From an uncultured bacterium (GTDB taxonomy: Bacteria; Verrucomicrobiota; Lentisphaeria; Victivallales; UBA1829), in NCBI GenBank assembly GCA_900549045.1, contig URNE01000124.1, positions 1 to 6,837 on the forward strand: DNA of 6,837 nt, read 5' to 3'. The notes under the pieces were generated by a model. It had not been told where the DNA came from. It made no database searches and saw only the letters and a list, made by a program, of their open reading frames with translations. Of the stretch, positions 1-6,763 are shown piece after piece. Both the position numbers and the translations under genes were made by a program. Numbering within the stretch: position 1 is the first letter of the stretch; the number at the start of each line of letters is the position of its first letter.

Positions 1-111
1 CGACTGAAGCCGGTGCAGGGATTGCAGTTCACTTGGGTAAAGGCTTGAACAGACAACTACAGATAGAATGACCTGCGTCTAAGGGACGAGGAAGGAACCG
101 AGGAGCAGACA
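1..111. other. Leader region with no recognisable gene
   Basis: This stretch precedes the AraC-type gene. All three plus-strand frames are closed by stops (for example TGA near 46, TGA at 69-71 and TAG at 64-66), so it is not an intact continuation of the downstream gene. Its base make-up is more AT-rich and purine-rich than the genes that follow. It contains a TAGAAT (64-69) resembling a -10 box, but no -35 element at a suitable distance. It could be an untranslated leader, the tail of an upstream unit, or the junction left by a deletion or insertion; I cannot distinguish these. Confidence 0.3.
101..105 (+). promoter_or_regulatory. Ribosome binding site of the AraC-type gene
   Basis: AGGAG lies six bases before the ATG at 112. 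It favours this start over the ATG at 124, whose nearest purine-rich stretch is too close to serve. Its presence means the shortened AraC protein could really be translated. Confidence 0.55.
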
Positions 112-774
112 ATGACGGAGGGAATGGCGTTTTATGTGCTCTTCCGGGATACCTATGAGTTTGAAGTGCTTTCGGAAAAGTGCGTTCTCCGTTCGATCGG
201 CTTCTATGGTCCGCTTGCCGAGGCTATTCTGCTTTCGTATTCGCTTCCGCGCTTCCTTGTATTTCAGCGGAGCGCGGAAGATCTCTGGCTGGATCTTGTC
301 CGGGTTGCCAGTTCCAACAATGAGCTGGACTGCCGGCATGTCGTTGCGCTGATTCTGGATCTGCTGGCATGTGTCAGCAAATCGGGCGTTGGAGAAAATT
401 CAATGGAGCGGCAGATGGAGCGCGCATTGGGACTCATTCAGCAGCAGCTCTCGAACCCGGAGCTCGGGGTCAATTACCTCTGCGAAAAACTGCTGATCTC
501 CCGCTCCAAGCTGACGGAGATTTTCCACCGCTATTTCAAGTGGTCCCCCGGACGGGAAATACTGAACCGGAAGCTTGCGCGCGCGTATTCGCTTCTTCGC
601 GGAACGGACTATCCGGTTGCAAAAATTGCGCGGGAATGCGGATTCCGCGACCCGAAGACGTTTTCGCGGTTCATCCGCCGGGCGTCGGGATGCGGACCGC
701 GCGAATTCCGCGAACGGCACCGCAGGGAAAATGAAAAGCCGGCTCCCGCAAAAGACTGCATGGAGCCGGTCTGA
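112..774 (+). CDS. AraC-family transcriptional regulator, N-terminally short
   Basis: The product is a 220-residue DNA-binding transcription factor of the AraC/XylS family. The C-terminal half (about residues 100-203) carries the two helix-turn-helix units: the first around 118-142 (LCEKLLISRSKLTEIFHRYF), the second around 169-201, with the family motif IARECGFRDPKTFSRF and the closing G-x-x-P-R-E-F-R. Members usually have about 270-300 residues, with an N-terminal cupin-like sensor domain. Here only its tail seems to remain: residues 3-40 (GMAFYVLF... then IGFYGPLAEAI) resemble the end of the cupin and the following helix. The upstream frame is closed by TAG at 64-66. ATG 112 has AGGAG six bases upstream, so it is a usable start. 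In this family the sensor domain commonly binds a sugar, and neighbouring genes are often the targets; the convergent ADP-ribosylglycohydrolase gene is a candidate, by inference only. The gene may be a 5'-truncated remnant or a genuine short form. Confidence 0.8.
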   Translation: MTEGMAFYVLFRDTYEFEVLSEKCVLRSIGFYGPLAEAILLSYSLPRFLVFQRSAEDLWLDLVRVASSNNELDCRHVVALILDLLACVSKSGVGENSMERQMERALGLIQQQLSNPELGVNYLCEKLLISRSKLTEIFHRYFKWSPGREILNRKLARAYSLLRGTDYPVAKIARECGFRDPKTFSRFIRRASGCGPREFRERHRRENEKPAPAKDCMEPV

Positions 775-803
775 CGCTCTGAAACCTTTTCTCAGAAAGC
801 GTC
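773..803. terminator. Hairpin spanning two convergent stop codons
   Basis: GACGCTCTGA (773-782) pairs with TCAG (792-795) and AGCGTC (798-803), giving about ten base pairs with a two-base AA bulge and a nine-base loop. It covers the TGA of the AraC gene (772-774) and the TGA of the opposing gene (792-794). It lies where a shared terminator would be expected. No T-run follows on either strand, so it is not a canonical intrinsic terminator; it could still protect 3' ends or slow polymerase. Confidence 0.3.
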
Positions 804-2234
804 CGGAATCCACTGATTCCGCGTGTCGGCGACGCCGAAGAGCAGTTCCGCGCTTTTCATCTCCGGCGATGCCGGGGCGAGCCCGATCACCAGTTTGTGC
901 GTGCCAGCCTTCAGCTCGAGCTCTGCAAGCTGATTCTGCGGCGCCCGGTGGAATGCCGGTACCATCACGCCGCATTCGCGTCCGAAACGGAACTCGCCGT
1001 CAACCCACACCAGCATGTTGGCGGGAGTGTTGACCAGCAGACGGATCGTGCGGTCGGATGTCAGATGAAACTCCGTTTCCAGCATCATCAGCGATTCGCC
1101 CGGAAGAGCGGTGAAATCGACGGTGGTCAGGTTGCCCGGCAGCAGAATCTCTTTCGCATCGGCGGCGGGGACCGGTTTGAACTTGCGGTAGTCCTCCGCA
1201 AACCACGGACGGAACACCGAACGTTTCGCCCGGATCGCAAACGGCTTCAGGTCGAATGGAAGTACCGGCGTCTGTTTCAGGGAGACTTTGTCCTTCAGCG
1301 CAACCACCAGATCGGTGAATTCGTCGAGTGTCGCCGGAGCCTGAATGCCGGTAATCTCCTTGCTGACCACGAGGGTTCGTCCGATGGGCCGGAGCCATTC
1401 GCCGCTGACGAGCTCCGGATTGATGAGTCCGAAAATCGCGCCGACCGTGGCTCCCGTGCAGTCGGCGTCCTGTCCGCAGTTGACCGCAAGGCAGATCGTC
1501 TTTCCGAAGTCTCCGTTGCCGAGCAGGAGGGCCATGACCATGAACGGAAGATTCATTTTGACGTCGGTGAAGTTCGCGTTTCCGCAGTGTTTCATGATTT
1601 CGGCGCGGACGGTTTCCGGCGTTCCGTTTTCGCACCATGCGATCGTGTCGCGGATGGCGCGGGCGAGCGCGGATTCCGCGGGAATGCAGGCGAGTCCCGT
1701 CTCAATGAGTTTGCGCAGGTCGGATTCGATGAAGGCCTGACTTTCGAGCGCGGCGAGGAACTGTTCCGCATAGACGCCGTTGCCCGCATGGTCGACGCAC
1801 GCATCTTCGTATGCGAACTTTGCGGCGAGTTCGGGATTTCCCGGCGCGAGACACGCCCAGAGTTCGCTGCGGATGGCCGCGCCGAGACCGTCGACGAACC
1901 AGTTGTCGTACATCCCGCAGAGCGGCGCGGGGATGCCGCGTTTGATGTTGCGGATGGCGACTCCGTATTCGTCGAACGGGAAATCAATGCATTCCGGCCA
2001 GGCCTTCGCAAAGAGTTCGCGGCTGACAACGCCGTCCCACTCCTTGTCGAGCTTGCACGCCCATAGAACCTGCAGATCGAGGTCGTCGTTCGGCATCATC
2101 TCGTTCGGCACCGGGTCATAATACGAGAGGTTCAGCGGTCCCGTGCTGCCTTCCCAGGGTTGTCACAGCGTTCCGCCCACGGCTTTGCCCAGCCATGCGC
2201 CCAATACTTTTCCGCGGTATTCCGCATCCGTCAT
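792..2234 (-). pseudogene. ADP-ribosylglycohydrolase family gene interrupted by in-frame TGA
   Basis: Read from ATG 2234 the frame has 480 codons. Codons 1-23 (MTDAEYRGKVLGAWLGKAVGGTL) form the first core helix of the ADP-ribosylglycohydrolase (DraG/ARH) fold. Codon 24 is TGA (2163-2165), and the frame then resumes at once with QPWEGSTGPLNLSYYDPVPNEMMPNDDLDL. Relatives typically read GGTLG-x-P-x-EG, so TGA replaces an expected Gly, one base change from GGA. Metal-binding motifs are intact: NDD at codons 49-51 and GQDADCTGATVGAIFG at 254-269. YEDACVDHAGNGVY is also typical. After about codon 335 comes a beta-rich extension (VNTPANMLVWVDGE, LELKAGTHKLVIG) resembling a carbohydrate-binding-like sandwich. 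Family members remove ADP-ribose from proteins or nucleic acids; many in this long subfamily have unknown substrates. Restarting at GTG 2111 would give 439 residues without the first helix and without a ribosome binding site. The cause may be a true nonsense mutation or a sequence error; the promoter and the rest of the frame are intact, suggesting a recent event. Confidence 0.8.
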
Positions 2235-2240
2235 AGAAAA

Positions 2241-2248
2241 TCCTCCTT
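2241..2248 (-). promoter_or_regulatory. Strong ribosome binding site of the ADP-ribosylglycohydrolase gene
   Basis: On the minus strand AAGGAGGA lies six bases before ATG 2234, a near-perfect Shine-Dalgarno sequence. It decides the start: the true frame begins here and runs into the TGA at codon 24. No comparable sequence precedes the downstream GTG at 2111 or the ATG codons near 2096. Confidence 0.8.
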
Positions 2249-2261
2249 GATTTTTTTGTTC

Positions 2262-2280
2262 TACTGCAACTGTTGCAATA
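2262..2280. promoter_or_regulatory. Palindromic operator candidate over the transcription start
   Basis: TACTGCAACTGTTGCAATA is an odd-length palindrome centred on base 2271: TGCAAC and GTTGCA are perfect arms around one T, and the flanking TA pairs extend it with one mismatch. It overlaps the -10 box (2277-2282) and the expected start site near 2268-2271, the classic place for repressor binding. The binding protein is unknown. The arms resemble sites of LacI- or GntR-type repressors, but the odd centre lacks the central CG usual for LacI operators. Confidence 0.55.
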
Positions 2281-2305
2281 TAGCTTTGACAGGAGGAAAA
2301 GTCAA
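2277..2305 (-). promoter_or_regulatory. Sigma70-type promoter for the ADP-ribosylglycohydrolase gene
   Basis: On the minus strand TTGACT (2300-2305) and TATATT (2277-2282) are separated by exactly 17 bases. Both hexamers are one mismatch from consensus. Transcription should start near 2268-2271, giving a leader of about 35 bases before ATG 2234. The -35 box also forms one arm of a small inverted repeat (GTCAA 2301-2305 with TTGAC 2286-2290), which may be chance or a second protein site. Confidence 0.75.
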
Positions 2306-2316
2306 GCGGGAATCAG

Positions 2317-2362
2317 AAAAAAATTCCCCCGCCGCAAAAATCAGATCTTTGGGACGGGGGAA
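2317..2362 (-). terminator. Rho-independent terminator after bamA
   Basis: On the minus strand TTCCCCCG (2355-2362) pairs perfectly with CGGGGGAA (2324-2331) around a 23-base loop, followed immediately by seven T (2317-2323). The stem begins about 22 bases past the bamA stop codon. This GC-rich stem plus T-run is the standard intrinsic terminator and marks the end of the rpsR-rplI-dnaB-bamA transcript. On the plus strand no T-run follows, so it works in one direction. Confidence 0.8.
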
Positions 2363-2384
2363 AGACGAGGTCGAGAGGGATGGC

Positions 2385-4688
2385 TTAGAACATGGAGAGT
2401 CCCATGCTGAAGTGGAAGCGGATCCGGTTTGCGACGCCGCGCTGGTTGTTGAGAAGCGGATAGGCAAGGTCGAGACGGATCGGGGCGTTGACCACGGGCA
2501 GTTTGATGCGCAGTCCGTAACCGACGCCGATGTTCGGAGAGGAGAAGGGACCGAAGCGTGAATGGGTGGCGTTGCCGACGTCGATGAAGACTGCGCCGCG
2601 GACGAAATCCCAGATCGGATGCGATATTTCGGAGGTGAGGACATACATGAAGTCGCCGCCGTAGTTGTCCTTGTTCCGGTCGGTCGGTCCGATGGAGCGG
2701 TAGGGGAAGCCGCGGACCGAGTCGCCGCCGCCGAGGAAGTAGCGTTCATAGAGCGGCGGATCTTTTTTCCAGTCGCCGATGGAGCCGATCATGCCGATTT
2801 TTCCGCCGATGGACCAGATGAACATCTTGTCGAAGATGGAGTAATAGTTCATGCCCTTGAGTTCGAGGCGGTAGTAGTTGTTGGTTCCGCCGAAGAGTTC
2901 GGAGGAGACGGAGCCGAGGAGGTTCACCATGTATCCCGAGGTCGGGTCGAGCGCATTGTCGCGCGTATCCCGTTCCAGACTCAAATGGAAGCGTCCGACA
3001 TAGCTTCCGCCTTTTTCCTTCTGGAAGACTTCCGACATGTGTTTGTTCATACTGTGGATTCGGACGTGTTCAAAGGTGTATCCGCCGCTGATGGTGGTGA
3101 AGTCGTCGAAAATGCGTTTGGTGAGCGCGGTTGTCACGCCGATCCGCTGTTCTTCCCAGTCGTCGTATTCCACGTTCCGCAGATATCCGGAGACGTCCCA
3201 GCGGAGCGGGATGCCGAAGAGCCACGGTTCCGTGAAATCCGCCTCGAAATTGTAGCGTTTGAGACCGTACATCGCGAGGATTCGCGCGCGCTGGCCGCCG
3301 CCGGTGAAGTAGTTGTACGGATCGAGAATATCCATATTGGAATGGGTCAGTTCGATCATGCCCGCGAGACTGTCCGAATCCGACCAGCCTGCGCCGATCT
3401 TGGCGTTCAGGAAGTTCTTTTCTTCGACGCGGATGTCAATGTCCTTCCTGTCCGCTTCGGGTGAATTGATGGAGACGGCTTCGACTTTGTTGAAGTACCC
3501 CATGCCCATAAGGCGTGATTTCGAAGCGCTGATGAGGTGTTTGTCGACCGGGTCGTCCGGTTCGATGGCGAGCTCCCGGCGGATCACATGGTCCTTCGTC
3601 CATTTGTTGCCGGAGATGAAAACGTCGCGCACCTTGTAGGGCTTTCCCTCGACGATATCGACGATGAGGTCGACTTTATGGTTCGGGTAGTCGGGAATGC
3701 GCTTGACCTGGCAGACGAGGTCCGCGTACCCCATCGGCGAATAGCGGTCGTCTATGGCCTGTGTGGTCGCCCGTTCGGAGAGACTGCTGAAAGTGTCGCC
3801 TGTTTTGAGCGTGAGAAGCGGAGAGAGCTCTTCGGTTTTCAGGCGTTCGTTTCCGGTGATGGAGACTTCGCCGATTTTGTACGGTTCGCCTTCATCGAGA
3901 ATGAATTCGATGGAAACATGTTCCGGGTCGGCTTTGTCTTCATGAATGCGGACTTCCTTGACGACGAAATCGAGGTAGCCTTTCGTCCAGTAGAGATCGC
4001 GGAGGCGCACGATGTCGTTGTCGAGTTCGCGCCGGTTGAAGAGACCGAGGTCGAGGAAGGGGATCCAGTTGAGCCAGGAGTGCTGGTTCATGATGGCGTT
4101 TTTCAGTTCGCTTTCGGAGAAGGCCGCGGCATTCGTGAAGACCACCCGGTCGATTTTCTGTTTGAGGTTTTCCTTGATTCGGAATTCAACGGTGACGGAA
4201 CCGTCCTTTTCTGTGATGAGCCGCGGGTCGATCTGCGCGTCGTGGTGTCCGGCGTCCGAATAGAACTTGCGCAGGGCGTTGGCGGAATCAATGAGACGCT
4301 TGTCGTTGAGGAGGCCGCCGGGGGCGAGGGTGATTTTTTCGCGCAGTTTCTCTTCGCTGAATTTTTCGTTTCCGCTGATGATGATTTTGTTGATGCCGGC
4401 TTTCGGCGCGATGCGGAAAACGAGGTCGATTTTGCCGTTCGGCGTCTTTTTCGTTTCGGCGGTGACGTCGGAGAAGAAGCCGGTGGCGTGCAGTCGTTTG
4501 ATGTCGTCGTTGACGATGCGTTCGTCGTAGCGCGCGCCTTTGCGGCTCTGGACGTTCATGCGGAAGATGTCGTCGGTGAAGCGCCCGCTGTCCGGTTGTT
4601 CAAACGAGACGGAATTCAGCTCCTGGGCGAATGCGGCGGAGCAGAGGAGAAAGCAGACGCAGAGAGCGGAGATACTGTCTTTTTTCAT
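2385..4688 (-). CDS. bamA: BamA, outer-membrane protein assembly factor
   Basis: BamA (Omp85 family) folds and inserts beta-barrel proteins into the outer membrane. The 767-residue product has a signal peptide (MKK, hydrophobic core, probable cut after AFA at residue 21) and five POTRA domains: roughly 23-94, 98-174, 178-266, 270-348 and 351-424, with repeated features such as IIISGNEKFSEEKL, SITGNERLKTEEL and FISGNKWTKDHVI. A beta-barrel follows to the end. The barrel carries the conserved VRGF motif (658-661, in GGGDSVRGFPYRSIGP) and ends in Phe, as the outer-membrane beta-signal does. Length is close to the usual 750-820. The frame is open further upstream to 4892, but that would overlap dnaB; ATG 4688 gives an immediate signal peptide and has CAGGAAG 11 bases upstream. 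It starts 22 bases after the dnaB stop and is followed by a terminator. BamA is more often found beside skp/ompH and lpxD, neither of which is visible here. TamA is an alternative Omp85 member but has three POTRA domains. Confidence 0.93.
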   Translation of the reverse strand: MKKDSISALCVCFLLCSAAFAQELNSVSFEQPDSGRFTDDIFRMNVQSRKGARYDERIVNDDIKRLHATGFFSDVTAETKKTPNGKIDLVFRIAPKAGINKIIISGNEKFSEEKLREKITLAPGGLLNDKRLIDSANALRKFYSDAGHHDAQIDPRLITEKDGSVTVEFRIKENLKQKIDRVVFTNAAAFSESELKNAIMNQHSWLNWIPFLDLGLFNRRELDNDIVRLRDLYWTKGYLDFVVKEVRIHEDKADPEHVSIEFILDEGEPYKIGEVSITGNERLKTEELSPLLTLKTGDTFSSLSERATTQAIDDRYSPMGYADLVCQVKRIPDYPNHKVDLIVDIVEGKPYKVRDVFISGNKWTKDHVIRRELAIEPDDPVDKHLISASKSRLMGMGYFNKVEAVSINSPEADRKDIDIRVEEKNFLNAKIGAGWSDSDSLAGMIELTHSNMDILDPYNYFTGGGQRARILAMYGLKRYNFEADFTEPWLFGIPLRWDVSGYLRNVEYDDWEEQRIGVTTALTKRIFDDFTTISGGYTFEHVRIHSMNKHMSEVFQKEKGGSYVGRFHLSLERDTRDNALDPTSGYMVNLLGSVSSELFGGTNNYYRLELKGMNYYSIFDKMFIWSIGGKIGMIGSIGDWKKDPPLYERYFLGGGDSVRGFPYRSIGPTDRNKDNYGGDFMYVLTSEISHPIWDFVRGAVFIDVGNATHSRFGPFSSPNIGVGYGLRIKLPVVNAPIRLDLAYPLLNNQRGVANRIRFHFSMGLSMF

Positions 4689-4699
4689 GGTGCGGGGGG

Positions 4700-4706
4700 C
4701 TTCCTG
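4700..4706 (-). promoter_or_regulatory. Ribosome binding site of bamA
   Basis: CAGGAAG on the minus strand lies in the gap between the dnaB stop and ATG 4688, with an 11-base, slightly long, C-rich spacer. It supports starting bamA at the signal-peptide methionine rather than inside dnaB. Confidence 0.5.
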
Positions 4707-4710
4707 TTGG

Positions 4711-6276
4711 TTAATCTTTCTTGACGGGAACGTCTTCGTTGCCGTATTTGTGTTCGATGCAGCGGAACTCCATGAGCTGCGGGATGAAACGCATGTTGAC
4801 GATGCCGGTGCGTCCGTTACGGTTCTTTTCGACGATGAGCATGGATTTGATGCCGTCCTTCTGGCCTTCGGCGTTGTCCTCTTTGGATTCATCGCGGTTC
4901 CGGTGCAGGAAGACGACCAGGTCGGCGTCCTGTTCGATTGCGCCCGATTCGCGCAGGTGGCTCAGTTTCGGAAGGGGGTTCTCCTTCGGGTTCGTCGATT
5001 TTTCGGATTCTCGGCTCAACTGCGCGAGAACGAGAACGGGGACGTTCAGTTCTTTGGCAATGGCTTTGAGTCCGCCGGAAATTGCGGCGACTTCGACCTG
5101 GCGGCTCTCCGCGGAACGGTCGCCTGCGCGCATCAGCTGGAGGTAGTCGATGACGATGAGGTCGATTCCGTTCAGCTCCTTCAGCTTCCGCGCTTTTGCA
5201 CGGAGTTCGAAGACGGAGATCGCGCTGGTGGAGTCGATGTAAAGATTGGCGCGCCGGAGGCTGTCGACTGCCGCGGCGAGGCGCTGGGTGTCAACGTCCT
5301 GGAGCGAGCCTTCGTAAATTGCGGAAAGCGGAACCTTGGCTTCGGTGCAGAGCAGACGCTGAATGATCTGCCTGTCGGTCATTTCCAGCGAGAAGAACGC
5401 GACTTTTTTGCGGCTTGCCGGACCGTCGGTTTCGCGGTTGATGATGTTCCGGACGATGTTGAGCGCGAGCGCGGTTTTGCCGATGGAGGGACGGGCCGCG
5501 AGGACGAACATTTCGCCGGGTTTCAGTCCTCCGCCGATCAGTCGGTCGAGGTCGGGAAATTCAGTCGGGATGCCCGGAGCGACTTTGTGCTGTGCGATCT
5601 CCATCAGGTCGTTGAAGGTGGATTTGAGGAGCGCGCGGAGTTCTACGATTTCGGACTGGACGAATTTGTTTCGCACCTGGAAGATCTCGGATTCCACGGA
5701 GTCGAGAAGTTCTTTGATGTTCTCGTGTCCCTGCTTGCAGAGTTCAAGGGACATGGAGCAGGTTTTCATCATTTCGCGCAGCATGGCGTAGTCGCGGAGG
5801 AGGTGGCACCACGATTCGAGATGCGCCGCGCTGACGATGTAGGTCTGGATTTCGACAAGCGCTTCGAGTCCGCCGATCATTTCCAGACGCCCGGCGCGGG
5901 AGAGCCAGTCGCTGACGGAAAGGACGTCGATGGCGAGTTTTCCTTCAGAGAGGTTGAGCATCGCCTCGTAGATTGCGGCGTGCATCGGCTCGTGGAACAT
6001 GGTTGAGGCTACGCGTCGGAAGAATGGATTGCCCATGGAAGGGACGGCGTCCTTCGCGTATTTCTTCTTTTTTTCGGAAGAGGCGACGCTGCCGAGGATG
6101 GAGGAGACGGTTGTGAAGTTTGTCGGATCGAGAAAGATGGCGGAGAGAACGGATTTTTCCGCTTCGAGATCAAAAGGCAGAGAATCCGCGGACGCGATTT
6201 TCAGCGTACGCGGATGATAATCCGGAGCGGCCGGAGCGAGTGCCCCGGCCGGATTCTGGGTCGTGAGCTCGGGCAT
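4711..6276 (-). CDS. dnaB: Replicative DNA helicase DnaB
   Basis: DnaB is the hexameric ATP-driven helicase that unwinds DNA at the replication fork and recruits primase. The product has 521 residues, longer than the usual 440-475. The N-terminal domain starts near residue 33 (LPFDLEAEKSVLSAIFLDP) after a Pro/Ala-rich tail. It is interrupted by about 27 extra residues (roughly 64-91, with a KKKK run) before the family's FHEPMHAAIYEAM segment. The RecA-like domain shows Walker A ARPSIGKT (261-268), FFSLEM with the catalytic Glu (E298), Walker B IDLIVIDYLQL (371-381), the LAQLSRESE sensor region (418-425) and LRESGAIEQDADLVVFLHR (441-459). KNRNGRTG (484-491) replaces the common KQRNGPTG. No intein is present. 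The ATG lies two bases after the rplI stop with no clear ribosome binding site of its own, so translation is probably coupled to rplI. The rplI-dnaB order is widespread in bacteria. Confidence 0.95.
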   Translation of the reverse strand: MPELTTQNPAGALAPAAPDYHPRTLKIASADSLPFDLEAEKSVLSAIFLDPTNFTTVSSILGSVASSEKKKKYAKDAVPSMGNPFFRRVASTMFHEPMHAAIYEAMLNLSEGKLAIDVLSVSDWLSRAGRLEMIGGLEALVEIQTYIVSAAHLESWCHLLRDYAMLREMMKTCSMSLELCKQGHENIKELLDSVESEIFQVRNKFVQSEIVELRALLKSTFNDLMEIAQHKVAPGIPTEFPDLDRLIGGGLKPGEMFVLAARPSIGKTALALNIVRNIINRETDGPASRKKVAFFSLEMTDRQIIQRLLCTEAKVPLSAIYEGSLQDVDTQRLAAAVDSLRRANLYIDSTSAISVFELRAKARKLKELNGIDLIVIDYLQLMRAGDRSAESRQVEVAAISGGLKAIAKELNVPVLVLAQLSRESEKSTNPKENPLPKLSHLRESGAIEQDADLVVFLHRNRDESKEDNAEGQKDGIKSMLIVEKNRNGRTGIVNMRFIPQLMEFRCIEHKYGNEDVPVKKD

Positions 6277-6278
6277 TA

Positions 6279-6731
6279 TTACGCACGAACAACGTTGACC
6301 TTGACGTCAACAACGACTTTCGGATGCAGCTTGACCGGGACGATGTATTCGCCGCAGGACCGGATCTGGGAATCCAGGTGGATTCTCTGATGGGAGACGG
6401 CGACGCCGAGAGCGGCGATCGCATCGGCGATCATGCGGTCCGTAACGGAGCCGAAGAGGTGACCGTCGTCGGAAGCCTGGAGGTGCAGTTCGACTGCGAG
6501 TTCCTGGAGCTTGGCGGCGATGCCCTGAGCGGCTTCGAATTCAGCCTGGCGCTGAGCTTCGATTTTTTCCTTGTGCGCGGCGAGCTGTCTGAGAGCGGCC
6601 GTTGTGGCAACGGCGGCAAGTTTTCTCGGGAGGAGAAAGTTTCTTGCATAGCCGGGAGCGACATGGACTTCCTCGCCGGCGAGACCGAGGTCTTCGACGT
6701 CCTGGAGAAGGATCAATTTCATGGAGGCCAT
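6279..6731 (-). CDS. rplI: 50S ribosomal protein L9
   Basis: L9 binds 23S rRNA near the L1 stalk and helps keep the reading frame during translation. The 150-residue product matches the usual size of about 149. The N-terminal RNA-binding domain (about 4-50) shows MKLILLQDVEDLGLAGEEVHV and the signature PGYARNFLLPRKLA; Arg-Lys stands where many members have Lys-Gly. A charged connecting helix (about 44-77) leads to the C-terminal domain with ASDDGHLFGSVT (86-97) and the closing IVPVKLHPKVVVDVKVNVV. ATG 6731 is preferred over ATG 6722 because AAAGGAAG (6740-6747) ends eight bases before it; this adds MAS to the canonical MKLILL start. It lies 32 bases after rpsR and two before dnaB. Confidence 0.95.
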   Translation of the reverse strand: MASMKLILLQDVEDLGLAGEEVHVAPGYARNFLLPRKLAAVATTAALRQLAAHKEKIEAQRQAEFEAAQGIAAKLQELAVELHLQASDDGHLFGSVTDRMIADAIAALGVAVSHQRIHLDSQIRSCGEYIVPVKLHPKVVVDVKVNVVRA

Positions 6732-6763
6732 AGTAATGTCTTCCTTTGGGTTAAGGGTTGAAG

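Noticed and set aside
41..69. Promoter for the AraC gene with TAGAAT as -10
   Set aside because: At 16-18 bases upstream there is nothing like TTGACA; the TTGAAC present is only 13 bases away.
897..2066. Plus-strand open frame of 389 codons opposite the ADP-ribosylglycohydrolase gene
   Set aside because: It lacks recognisable domains and is rich in Arg, Glu and Val, as expected from the complement of a GC-rich gene.
2163..2165. UGA read as glycine or selenocysteine across the genome
   Set aside because: Other genes here have no in-frame TGA, two genes end sensibly in TGA, and the site aligns with Gly rather than Cys, which does not fit selenocysteine.
3537..4724. Long plus-strand open frame (395 codons) opposite bamA
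   Set aside because: Its translation is a low-complexity mix of Asp, Glu, Val and Phe from reading bamA codons backwards; no domain is visible, and bamA on the other strand is certain.
4689..4892. Earlier bamA start giving 68 more residues
   Set aside because: It would overlap dnaB by about 180 bases, bury the signal peptide, and add a Ser/Thr/Arg-rich stretch that is a shadow of dnaB.
4540..6006. Plus-strand open frame of 488 codons opposite dnaB
   Set aside because: It is an antisense shadow with the same compositional bias; the dnaB motifs on the minus strand explain the region.
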